From positions 1 to 6,777 of the forward strand of contig DASYQV010000301.1 of assembly GCA_036005125.1 (NCBI GenBank): a stretch of DNA of 6,777 bases, read 5' to 3'. This document shows, piece after piece, positions 1 to 5,858 of the stretch. The translations under genes and the position numbers were made by a program. The first letter of the stretch is position 1, and each line of letters starts with the position of its first letter. The notes beneath the pieces are model-generated. The model was not told where the DNA came from. It saw only the letters and a list, made by a program, of their open reading frames with translations, and did no database searches. The stretch comes from DASYQV01 sp036005125 (GTDB taxonomy: Bacteria; Acidobacteriota; Vicinamibacteria; Vicinamibacterales; UBA2999).

Positions 1-1
1 G

Positions 2-301
2 TTTCCACAACACTTCCCGGACGATCCGATCTTCCCCGGAACCCTGATGATTGAGGCGGCGGGTCACCTGGTGGCGCTCTGGGCGTGGGCCCCGGGGCAG
101 CGCGGCCGTCCACGGTTGGTCCGGACCAGCGCGGAGTTCCACAGTCCGGTCAGGCCCACGAATGACCGGCTCCGATTGCGCGCGGAGGTTCGGCGCAAGC
201 GGCACCTCAACTTTGCCACGATTGGCATTTGGGCAGACAACACTCAGGTCGCGACACTCGGGCGGTGCTGGCGGTGGTGCCCGAATAGGCAGTTCGGTTG
301 A
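2..301 (+). CDS. FabA/FabZ-type 3-hydroxyacyl-ACP dehydratase (hotdog fold), 3' end only
   Basis: Partial at the 5' edge: the frame is already open at base 2 and no start is in the window. The visible part reads 99 codons to a TGA at 299-301. It contains the hotdog dehydratase active-site helix HFPDDPIFPGTLMIE. The His (codon 11-13) and the Glu (codon 53-55) are 14 residues apart, the spacing of the FabZ catalytic pair; FabA has Asp where this has Glu. A later stretch, RTSAEFHSPVRPTNDRL, matches the FabZ/FabA strand in which substrate-lining residues precede a conserved Pro-x-D. The family dehydrates 3-hydroxyacyl-ACP in fatty acid or polyketide synthesis in the cytosol. The PGTLM wording also occurs in multidomain synthase dehydratases, so this could be the last domain of a larger protein. 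The final 12 or so residues are rich in Trp, Cys and Arg and look out of frame; see the frameshift finding. It is unrelated in role to the operon that follows. Confidence 0.72.
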   Translation, partial: FPQHFPDDPIFPGTLMIEAAGHLVALWAWAPGQRGRPRLVRTSAEFHSPVRPTNDRLRLRAEVRRKRHLNFATIGIWADNTQVATLGRCWRWCPNRQFG

Positions 302-325
302 CAACGTCCCGCCCACCCCTAGGTT
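298..325 (+). promoter_or_regulatory. Candidate sigma70 promoter of the pyrimidine-catabolic operon
   Basis: A perfect -35 hexamer TTGACA (298-303) is followed after 16 bases by TAGGTT (320-325), which keeps the important T, A and final T of the -10 consensus. The -35 box overlaps the apparent stop codon of the upstream dehydratase gene and sits in the small palindrome GTTGACAAC (297-305). Transcription would begin near 331-334, leaving a leader of about 55 bases before mmsA. This is pattern matching only. A GC-rich background and an imperfect -10 keep confidence moderate. Confidence 0.5.
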
Positions 326-330
326 ACCTT

Positions 331-364
331 GAAACCGGCCCCGACCAACGTCGCGGCCGGTTTC
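331..364 (+). terminator. Strong hairpin: intrinsic terminator of the upstream gene or 5'-leader stem-loop
   Basis: GAAACCGGCC (331-340) is perfectly complementary to GGCCGGTTTC (355-364). Inside, CGAC (342-345) pairs with GTCG (350-353) around a CAAC tetraloop, leaving one C/C mismatch (341/354). The result is a stem of 10 + 4 base pairs. An A-run on the 5' arm and a TTTCTTCGCTT tail after the 3' arm give it the shape of an intrinsic terminator, but the T-tract is broken by C and G, so termination may be weak. If the promoter at 298-325 is real, the operon transcript would start with this hairpin, making it a leader element (5' stabiliser or attenuator) rather than only a terminator of the dehydratase gene. 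Confidence 0.65.
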
Positions 365-378
365 TTCGCTTCCGGGAT

Positions 379-384
379 GGTGAG
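379..384 (+). promoter_or_regulatory. Ribosome-binding site of mmsA
   Basis: GGTGAG ends 3 bases before the ATG at 388. GGTGA matches the 3' part of the extended Shine-Dalgarno AGGAGGTGATC. It supports the ATG at 388 over the in-frame TTG at 298, which would add 30 residues read through the hairpin and has no homology to the family. Confidence 0.65.
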
Positions 385-387
385 ATC

Positions 388-1836
388 ATGCCGACAACGC
401 TTCGGAACTACATCGGCGGCGCGTGGGTCGCGGCGCACAGCGCCGAGACGCTCGAGCTGACCAATCCGGCCACCGGCGAGCCGCTGGGCCGCGTGCCGCT
501 ATCGGGCGCGCACGACGTGGACCAGGCGGTCGCCGCGGCACAGACCGCGTTCCTCAAGTGGCGCCAGGTGCCCCCCGTCGTCCGCGCCCGCTACCTCTTC
601 AAGCTCAAGTACCTGATGGAGGAGCATTTTGACGACATCGCGTCTACGGTGACGCGCGAGCACGGCAAGACGCTCGATGAAGCACGCGGGTCCGTGCGGC
701 GCGGGATCGAGAACGTCGAGCACGCCTGCGGCACTCCCGCGCTCATGATGGGCAAGACGCTCGAGGATGTCGCGTCGGGGATCGACTGCGAGTACGTGCG
801 ACAGCCGCTGGGCGTATTCGCGGCGATTACGCCGTTCAATTTCCCAGCGATGGTGCCGTGCTGGTTCTGGCCCTACGCGATTGCGACCGGCAACACTTTC
901 ATTCTCAAGCCCAGCGAGCAGGTCCCCTTTTCGTCCACACGCATTCTCGAGCTCGCGCATGAGGCGGGCATTCCCGCGGGTGTACTGAACATGGTGCACG
1001 GCGGCAAAGACGCTGTGAACGCGCTGCTCGCGCATCCCGGCATCGCCGGAATCTCGTTCGTCGGCTCGTCACCCGTGGCCAAGTACGTCTACCAGGAAGG
1101 CGCGAAGCATGGCAAGCGCGTGCAGGCACTGGGCGGCGCCAAGAATCACGTCGTCGTGATGCCCGACGCCGATATGGACCGCGCTGTCGCCAACATCAGT
1201 GAGTCCTTATTCGGGTGCGCGGGCCAACGCTGCCTAGCGGGAAGCGTCGTCGTCGCCGCGGGCAAGGCCTACGAGCCGTTCCGCGACAAGCTCCTGAGCG
1301 CAGCGAAGGAGCTGAGACTCGGGTACGGCCTGGACCCCGACGTCAACATGGGTCCCGTTATCTCGGCAAAGCACAAGGAGAAGGTGCTGTCGTACGTCGA
1401 GGCCGGGAGAAAGGAGGGCGCGACGCTGCTGCTCGATGGTCGCGCCACCAAGGTCGAGAAGCACCCGCGGGGCCACTTTGTGGGTCCGACCGTGTTCGAC
1501 GGCGTCCAGCCCGACATGACGATCGGCAAAGAGGAAATTTTCGGCCCCGTCGCGGCGGTGACTCACGTGAGCAACCTCGACGAGGGAATCGAAATGGTGC
1601 AGCGCTCCGGGTTCGCCAATGCGACCTCGATCTTCACGCAAAGCGGGAAGGCCGCGCGTGAGTTTCGGTATCGGGTGGGCGTCAGCATGATCGGCGTCAA
1701 CATCGGCGTTGCGGCCCCGATGGCTATGTTCCCGTTCGGCGGAACCAAGGGCTCGTTCTTCGGGGATCTCAAAGCGCACGGCAGCGACGCGATTGAGTTC
1801 TATACCGACAAGAAAGTCGTCATTTCGAGGTGGTGA
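388..1836 (+). CDS. mmsA: Methylmalonate/malonate-semialdehyde dehydrogenase (CoA-acylating)
   Basis: This cytosolic NAD+- and CoA-dependent aldehyde dehydrogenase converts malonate semialdehyde to acetyl-CoA and methylmalonate semialdehyde to propionyl-CoA, with CO2 release. It is the last step of beta-alanine and beta-aminoisobutyrate degradation, and also serves valine and inositol catabolism (IolA, human ALDH6A1). The protein has 482 residues, the usual length. Visible signatures are TPFNFPAM (Asn151, oxyanion hole), ALGGAKNH (247-254) and FGCAGQRC, with catalytic Cys282. The ELGGK motif of hydrolytic aldehyde dehydrogenases, whose Glu acts as general base, reads ALGGAK here, as expected for the CoA-acylating subfamily. 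EIFGP and the FPFGGTKGSFFGD block are near the C-terminus. It is the first gene of the operon; its TGA shares one base with the ATG of the beta-ureidopropionase gene, suggesting translational coupling. In this setting it serves pyrimidine breakdown more likely than valine or inositol breakdown. Confidence 0.96.
   Translation: MPTTLRNYIGGAWVAAHSAETLELTNPATGEPLGRVPLSGAHDVDQAVAAAQTAFLKWRQVPPVVRARYLFKLKYLMEEHFDDIASTVTREHGKTLDEARGSVRRGIENVEHACGTPALMMGKTLEDVASGIDCEYVRQPLGVFAAITPFNFPAMVPCWFWPYAIATGNTFILKPSEQVPFSSTRILELAHEAGIPAGVLNMVHGGKDAVNALLAHPGIAGISFVGSSPVAKYVYQEGAKHGKRVQALGGAKNHVVVMPDADMDRAVANISESLFGCAGQRCLAGSVVVAAGKAYEPFRDKLLSAAKELRLGYGLDPDVNMGPVISAKHKEKVLSYVEAGRKEGATLLLDGRATKVEKHPRGHFVGPTVFDGVQPDMTIGKEEIFGPVAAVTHVSNLDEGIEMVQRSGFANATSIFTQSGKAAREFRYRVGVSMIGVNIGVAAPMAMFPFGGTKGSFFGDLKAHGSDAIEFYTDKKVVISRW
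1827..1832 (+). promoter_or_regulatory. Ribosome-binding site of the beta-ureidopropionase gene
   Basis: GAGGTG lies inside the last codons of mmsA, with 3 bases (GTG) before the ATG at 1836. Two in-frame GTG codons (1830, 1833) overlap the site or directly follow it and would be too close to it, so the ATG at 1836 is preferred. Confidence 0.6.
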
Positions 1837-2705
1837 TGAGAAAAGTCGTCGGCGGGCTCATTCAGATGTCGAACCCGATCAATGATTCGGGGGCATCTGT
1901 CGAGAAGATCTCCAAGGCGATGCTCGACAAGCACCTTCCTTATATAGAGGAAGCAGGCAAGAAGGGCGTGCAGCTCCTCTGCCTGCAGGAAGTCTTCAAC
2001 GGCCCGTATTTCTGCCCCAGCCAGGACGCCAAGTGGTGTGACATCGCCGAGCCGATTCCCGGGCCGACGGTCGAGTTGATGCAGAAGCTCGCGAAGCAGC
2101 ACGAGATGGTGATCATCGTGCCGATTTACGAGCGCGAGATGGCGGGCGTCTACTACAACACCGCCGCCGTCATTGACGCCGACGGCAGCTACCTCGGCAA
2201 ATACCGCAAGAACCACATTCCGCACACCGCCGGGTTCTGGGAGAAGTTCTTCTTCAAGCCGGGGAATCTTGGGTATCCCGTCTTCAGGACCCGCTACGCC
2301 ACAATCGGCGTGTACATCTGCTACGACCGGCACTTCCCCGAGGGAGCCCGGTTGCTCGGCCTGCATGGCGCCGAGATCGTGTTCAATCCCTCGGCGACGG
2401 TGAAGGGACTGTCGCAGTATCTGTGGAAACTGGAGCAACCCGCCCACGCCGTCGCGAACGGGTATTTCATGGGCTGCATCAATCGAGTCGGCACCGAGCC
2501 GCCATGGAACGTCGGCCAGTTCTATGGCTCGAGTTATTTCGTCGACCCGCGGGGCAATTTCCTGGCGCAGGGCAGCGAAGACAAGGACGAGCTCGTCGTA
2601 GCCGAGATGAACCTCGATATGATCGAAGAGGTGCGGCGGACGTGGCAGTTCTTCCGCGACCGCCGGCCCGAGACGTATGACGACATGGTGAGGCAGCTGC
2701 CGTAA
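1836..2705 (+). CDS. Beta-ureidopropionase (N-carbamoyl-beta-alanine amidohydrolase), nitrilase superfamily
   Basis: It hydrolyses N-carbamoyl-beta-alanine to beta-alanine, CO2 and NH3, and the thymine-derived N-carbamoyl-beta-aminoisobutyrate likewise; this is the third step of reductive pyrimidine degradation, in the cytosol. The 289-residue protein carries the nitrilase Glu-Lys-Cys triad: Glu52 in CLQEVF, Lys125 in KYRKNHIP, Cys162 in YICYDRHFPE. Beyond the superfamily core it shares wording I recognise from human UPB1: PGNLGYPVF, HGAEIVFNPSAT, CINRVGTE and FYGSSYF. That favours beta-ureidopropionase over the related N-carbamoylputrescine amidase or D-carbamoylase. The human enzyme is about 384 residues; this one lacks the N-terminal extension. 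The start at 1836 overlaps the mmsA stop by one base (TGATG), and its own stop overlaps the next start by one base (TAATG). Adjacency to dihydropyrimidinase supports the assignment. Many bacteria instead use an unrelated M20-type zinc amidase for this step. Confidence 0.93.
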   Translation: MRKVVGGLIQMSNPINDSGASVEKISKAMLDKHLPYIEEAGKKGVQLLCLQEVFNGPYFCPSQDAKWCDIAEPIPGPTVELMQKLAKQHEMVIIVPIYEREMAGVYYNTAAVIDADGSYLGKYRKNHIPHTAGFWEKFFFKPGNLGYPVFRTRYATIGVYICYDRHFPEGARLLGLHGAEIVFNPSATVKGLSQYLWKLEQPAHAVANGYFMGCINRVGTEPPWNVGQFYGSSYFVDPRGNFLAQGSEDKDELVVAEMNLDMIEEVRRTWQFFRDRRPETYDDMVRQLP

Positions 2706-3187
2706 TGATCGTGCTCTTCCGGGCACTGACCTATGCCACGCTGTTTATCGGGCTGCTGTTGGTCTTCGTTCCCGACCGCATTCTGACGCAAGCCGGAATC
2801 GTGCGGCCCGCGGAGATCGGGCCGATCCAGATCATCGCCATGCTGGTGGTGCTGGGCGGGGCGGCGCTGGCGATTGCGTCGATCCTCACGTTCGCCTTCA
2901 TCGGCAAGGGCACGCCGGCGCCGTTCGACCCGCCGCGCAAGCTCGTGATTGCCGGGCCGTACCGGTGGGTCCGCAACCCGATGTACATCGGCGCCGGCTT
3001 CGTGTTGCTCGGGGCCGCGATGTTCTACGGCTCCATCGGTCTCGTGCTGTATACGATCGCCTTCTGGTCCGCGGCGCACCTCTTCGTGCTGTTCTACGAA
3101 GAGCCGGTGCTGCACCAAAGGTTCGGGCCCGACTACCAGGCGTACACCGCTTCCCGCCGCCGCTGGCTGCCCCGATGGCGCTCCTGA
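2705..3187 (+). CDS. Isoprenylcysteine carboxyl methyltransferase / PEMT-like small membrane methyltransferase homologue
   Basis: This 160-residue integral membrane protein has hydrophobic segments at about 5-23, 41-66 and 93-130; the last is long enough for a helical hairpin. The SAM-binding region of the ICMT/phospholipid methyltransferase superfamily is clear: GPYRWVRNPMYIG (84-96), then YEEPVLHQRFGPDYQAY (131-147), whose Glu pair and FGxxYxxY pattern are the C-terminal hallmark. Family members methylate lipids, isoprenylcysteine or other small acceptors at the membrane; the acceptor here cannot be read from the sequence. It has no known role in pyrimidine breakdown, yet it starts on the last base of the beta-ureidopropionase stop and runs 13 bases into the dihydropyrimidinase gene, so it must be co-transcribed. 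A possible ribosome-binding site, GTGAGG (2688-2693), is 11 bases from the ATG, further than at most other genes of the operon, so coupling to the upstream gene is likely. Family membership is fairly sure; function is unknown. Confidence 0.85.
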   Translation: MIVLFRALTYATLFIGLLLVFVPDRILTQAGIVRPAEIGPIQIIAMLVVLGGAALAIASILTFAFIGKGTPAPFDPPRKLVIAGPYRWVRNPMYIGAGFVLLGAAMFYGSIGLVLYTIAFWSAAHLFVLFYEEPVLHQRFGPDYQAYTASRRRWLPRWRS

Positions 3188-4563
3188 TTCGCGGCGGCCG
3201 GATCATCACGGCCACGGAAGACTACACCGCCGACATCTACGCCGAAGGCGAGAAGATCGCGCGGATCGAGCCCCAGATTGATTCGCGGATCCTCGCTCCC
3301 GGGACCGAGGTGATCGAGGCCCGCGGCAAATACGTTTTTCCCGGCTTCATCGACCCCCACGTCCATATCTATCTCCCGTTCATGGGCACCTACGCCGCCG
3401 ACGATTACGAGTCGGCGAGCAAGGCGGCACTCGCGGGCGGTACGACCACGCTGATCGAAATGATTTGCCCCGGCCCGAGCGACGAGCCGGTGGCGGCGTT
3501 CGAGCTGTGGAAGTCCAAGGCCGAAAAGCTGGCGGCCGTCGACTACACGTTTCACATGTCCGTGGTGCGATTCGAGGACGACATCCGCGATCAGTTTCGC
3601 GAAATCGTGAAGGCCGGGGTCGCCTCGTTCAAGGTATTCCTCGCCTATAAAGGCGCCTTGAATCTGTCCGATGAGCATCTGTTCGCCGCGATGAAGCTCG
3701 CCAAGGAGCTGGGCGTGATCGTGACCGCGCACTGCGAGAACGCGGATGCGATCGACGCGTTGCAGAAGGCCTTGCTCGCAGCCGGAAAGAGCGGTCCTGA
3801 ATGGCACGGCCCGTCTCGACCACCGGTCGTCGAAGCGGACGGCGTGCATCACCTGTGCACGTTTGCCGAGCTGCTCGGCACGCACGTCTACATCGTGCAC
3901 ACGTCGTGCGAGCCGGCGGTGCGCGCGGCGCTCGCCGCCCGGCAGCGGGGCGTGAACGTCTGGATCGAGTCGGTCATCCCGCACTTCGTTCTGGATGAGA
4001 CCTACGCCGCGCGGCGTGCGTTTGAGGGTGCCAAGTACGTCATGTCACCTCCGTTGCGAGCCCAAGCCAACCAGGCTGTGCTCTGGAACGGCGTGAAATC
4101 GCGCGACATCAGCACGATCGCGACCGACCATGCGCCATTCCGCTTCGACGACCAGAAAAAGATGGGGAAGGACGCGTTCACCAAGATCCCCAATGGGATT
4201 CCGTCGATCCAGGAACGCGTCGATCTGGTGCACACCTGCGGCGTCAGCGCCGGCCGGTTCGGGCTCCAGGCGATGGTGGACGCCTGCTCGACGCAGGCCG
4301 CGCAGCTGTTCGGGCTCTATCCGAAGAAGGGCGCGATCCAGCTGGGCAGCGACGCCGATCTGGTCGTCTACGATCCCGCCTACCGCGGCACGTTCTCGAA
4401 GGAGTGCAGCTACTCGAACGTGGACTACAACGCGTACGAGGGGTGGGAAAGATTGGGGCGGCCCGTAGCGGTTTCGGTGCGTGGTCAGGTACAGGTGAGG
4501 AATGGAGAGTTCGTGGGGACGATTGGTCGAGGGCAATTCTTGAGGCGCGAACCAACACATTGA
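3175..4563 (+). CDS. hydA: Dihydropyrimidinase / D-hydantoinase
   Basis: This zinc-dependent cyclic amidohydrolase opens 5,6-dihydrouracil or dihydrothymine to the N-carbamoyl beta-amino acid; many homologues also act on 5-substituted hydantoins. It is cytosolic and usually tetrameric. The 462-residue protein has the full binuclear metal site: His62 and His64 in DPHVHIYLPF, the carboxylated Lys153 in SFKVFLAYK, His186 in TAHCEN, His242 in VHTSCE and Asp318 in ATDHAPF. Tyr158, five residues after the lysine, is the oxyanion-stabilising Tyr. These positions are all offset by +3 from the numbering I know for Thermus D-hydantoinase (K150, Y155, H183, H239, D315). SPPLR and PNGIPSIQER are further family blocks. 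The start at 3175 gives the typical opening MALLIRGGRI; it overlaps the end of the methyltransferase gene by 13 bases. No Shine-Dalgarno is visible before it, so translation probably depends on ribosomes arriving from upstream. Context favours the pyrimidine role over hydantoin use. Confidence 0.95.
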   Translation: MALLIRGGRIITATEDYTADIYAEGEKIARIEPQIDSRILAPGTEVIEARGKYVFPGFIDPHVHIYLPFMGTYAADDYESASKAALAGGTTTLIEMICPGPSDEPVAAFELWKSKAEKLAAVDYTFHMSVVRFEDDIRDQFREIVKAGVASFKVFLAYKGALNLSDEHLFAAMKLAKELGVIVTAHCENADAIDALQKALLAAGKSGPEWHGPSRPPVVEADGVHHLCTFAELLGTHVYIVHTSCEPAVRAALAARQRGVNVWIESVIPHFVLDETYAARRAFEGAKYVMSPPLRAQANQAVLWNGVKSRDISTIATDHAPFRFDDQKKMGKDAFTKIPNGIPSIQERVDLVHTCGVSAGRFGLQAMVDACSTQAAQLFGLYPKKGAIQLGSDADLVVYDPAYRGTFSKECSYSNVDYNAYEGWERLGRPVAVSVRGQVQVRNGEFVGTIGRGQFLRREPTH

Positions 4564-4568
4564 GAGGT
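4564..4568 (+). promoter_or_regulatory. Ribosome-binding site of the class III aminotransferase gene
   Basis: GAGGT directly follows the hydA stop codon and lies 3 bases before the ATG at 4572. It supports this start over the in-frame open stretch beginning further upstream inside hydA. Confidence 0.65.
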
Positions 4569-4571
4569 ATC

Positions 4572-5858
4572 ATGGATTCGCAAACAGTCCGCGCCAAACA
4601 CAAAGAGTTCTTGTTCCCGTGTGTCGCCAACTACTACGCGGAACCGGTCGTCATCACCGAAGCACACGGCTCCAACGTGAAGGACCTCGACGGCCGCGAG
4701 TACCTCGACTTCTTCGGCGGCATTCTGACCGCCGGGATCGGGCACTCACACCCGGAGTTCGTGAAACGCATCCAGGATCAGGTCGCGCGGTTGGTGCATA
4801 CGTCCAGCGTCTACCCCACCGTGGAGCAGAGTCGCGTCGCTGAGCGGCTCACGCAGATCACGCCGGGCAAGCTCAAGAAGAGCTTCTTCACGACGAGCGG
4901 CACGGAAGCCGACGAAACCGCGATCATGCTGGCGAAGATCTATACCGGCCAGCAGGAGATCATCGCCCTGCGCCACAGCTACGCGGGGCGGAGCCAGGGA
5001 GCGATCGCGATCACGGGACAGCAGCCGTGGCGCATCCTGCCGACGCAAATTGCCGGCGTCAAACACGCGCTCTCGCCCTACTGCTATCGCTGCCCGATGG
5101 GGCTCGAGTATCCCGATTGCGGCATCCGCTGCGCGCAGGATATCGAGGACCTGATCAAGACCGAAACGAACGGCCGCCCGGCCGCCTACATGGCCGAGCC
5201 GATTCAAGGCGCCGGTGGGTTCATCACGCCGCCCAAAGAGTACTTCGAGATCGCGGTCGGGATCGTGCGCAAGTACGGCGGCGTCTTCATCTGCGACGAA
5301 GTGCAAACCGGCTGGGGCCGAACCGGCGACAAGTGGTGCGGCATCGAGCATTGGGGCGTCGAGCCGGAGATCATGACGTTCGCCAAGTCCATCGCCAACG
5401 GATTCCCCGTCGGCGCCACGATTGCCACCGAGGAAGTCGCCAACGCGTTCACCGGTCTGACACTCTCGACATTCGGCGGCAATGCGATCTCGATGACCGC
5501 GGTCGACGCGACGTTGGACGTGATGCAGCGCGAGAACACGCCCAAACGCTCGGCGGAGCGTGGGCGGCAGCTGCGGGACGCGCTCGAGGAGTTCAAGAAG
5601 CGGTTCGCGTTCATCGGCGATGTGCGCGGCATGGGCCTGATGCAAGGCATCGAGCTCGTGGAGGACCGCAAGACCAAAGAGCCATCGCCCAAGAAAACCC
5701 TCGCGCTGCTGGAGGCGGCCAAGCACCAGGGTCTCCTGATCGGCAAGGGCGGGCTATACGGCAACGTGATCCGCATCGCGCCATCCATGCTCATCAGCAA
5801 GGCCGAAGTGGACGACGGCTGCAAACGGTTGGAGCGCGCGCTCGCCGAGGTCAAATGA
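4572..5858 (+). CDS. AGXT2-like class III aminotransferase, probable beta-alanine / beta-aminoisobutyrate transaminase
   Basis: A PLP enzyme predicted to move the amino group of beta-alanine (or 3-aminoisobutyrate) to pyruvate or glyoxylate, giving malonate (or methylmalonate) semialdehyde, the substrate of the mmsA product. The 428-residue protein has TTSGTEADE (Ser109-Gly110-Thr111, cofactor phosphate region), CDEVQTGWGR with Asp242 contacting the pyridine nitrogen, and FAKSIANG with the Schiff-base Lys272 exactly 30 residues later. The C-terminal GKGGLYGNVIRIAPSM followed by the IxKxEVD pattern resembles human AGXT2 closely, setting it apart from ornithine or GABA aminotransferases. Between residues 171 and 187 sits a four-cysteine insert (C-x2-C-x8-C-x3-C); human AGXT2 also has a Cys-containing insert in this region. 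The gene is 8 bases after hydA and overlaps the transporter start by 4 bases (ATGA). The amino acceptor cannot be read from sequence; family and pathway position are well supported. Confidence 0.9.
   Translation: MDSQTVRAKHKEFLFPCVANYYAEPVVITEAHGSNVKDLDGREYLDFFGGILTAGIGHSHPEFVKRIQDQVARLVHTSSVYPTVEQSRVAERLTQITPGKLKKSFFTTSGTEADETAIMLAKIYTGQQEIIALRHSYAGRSQGAIAITGQQPWRILPTQIAGVKHALSPYCYRCPMGLEYPDCGIRCAQDIEDLIKTETNGRPAAYMAEPIQGAGGFITPPKEYFEIAVGIVRKYGGVFICDEVQTGWGRTGDKWCGIEHWGVEPEIMTFAKSIANGFPVGATIATEEVANAFTGLTLSTFGGNAISMTAVDATLDVMQRENTPKRSAERGRQLRDALEEFKKRFAFIGDVRGMGLMQGIELVEDRKTKEPSPKKTLALLEAAKHQGLLIGKGGLYGNVIRIAPSMLISKAEVDDGCKRLERALAEVK
5847..5851 (+). promoter_or_regulatory. Ribosome-binding site of the NCS1 transporter gene
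   Basis: GAGGT, within the last codons of the aminotransferase gene, lies 3 bases before the ATG at 5855, in the same arrangement as the site at 4564-4568. It fixes the start at the ATGA overlap. Confidence 0.6.

Noticed and set aside
51..332. Alternative + strand frame across the dehydratase fragment
   Set aside because: It is Arg/Gly/Ser-rich without motifs, while the frame entering at base 2 has the HFP...E catalytic pair at the right spacing.
298..387. N-terminal extension of MmsA from a TTG at 298
   Set aside because: The TTG is part of the -35 box and the extension would be translated through the hairpin. The ATG at 388 has a good ribosome-binding site and gives the normal family length.
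1836..2705. N-carbamoylputrescine amidase (AguB) or D-carbamoylase instead of beta-ureidopropionase
   Set aside because: Same superfamily and length, but the FNPSAT, INRVGTE and FYGSSY blocks and the pathway neighbours point to the UPB1 type.
1800..2726. Long open frame on the minus strand (308 codons)
   Set aside because: It mirrors the beta-ureidopropionase gene, whose catalytic triad is intact on the + strand. The antisense product has no recognisable motif and is a by-product of GC-rich codon use.
2965..3174. Upstream extension of dihydropyrimidinase
   Set aside because: The frame is open but reads Arg-rich shadow sequence inside the methyltransferase gene. MALLIRGGRI from 3175 is the typical family start.
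4404..4571. Upstream extension of the aminotransferase
   Set aside because: It lies inside hydA in another frame and has no family similarity. GAGGT before the ATG at 4572 marks the start.
4746..5726. Long open frame on the minus strand (326 codons)
   Set aside because: It is the antisense shadow of the aminotransferase gene: biased composition, no motif, no ribosome-binding site.
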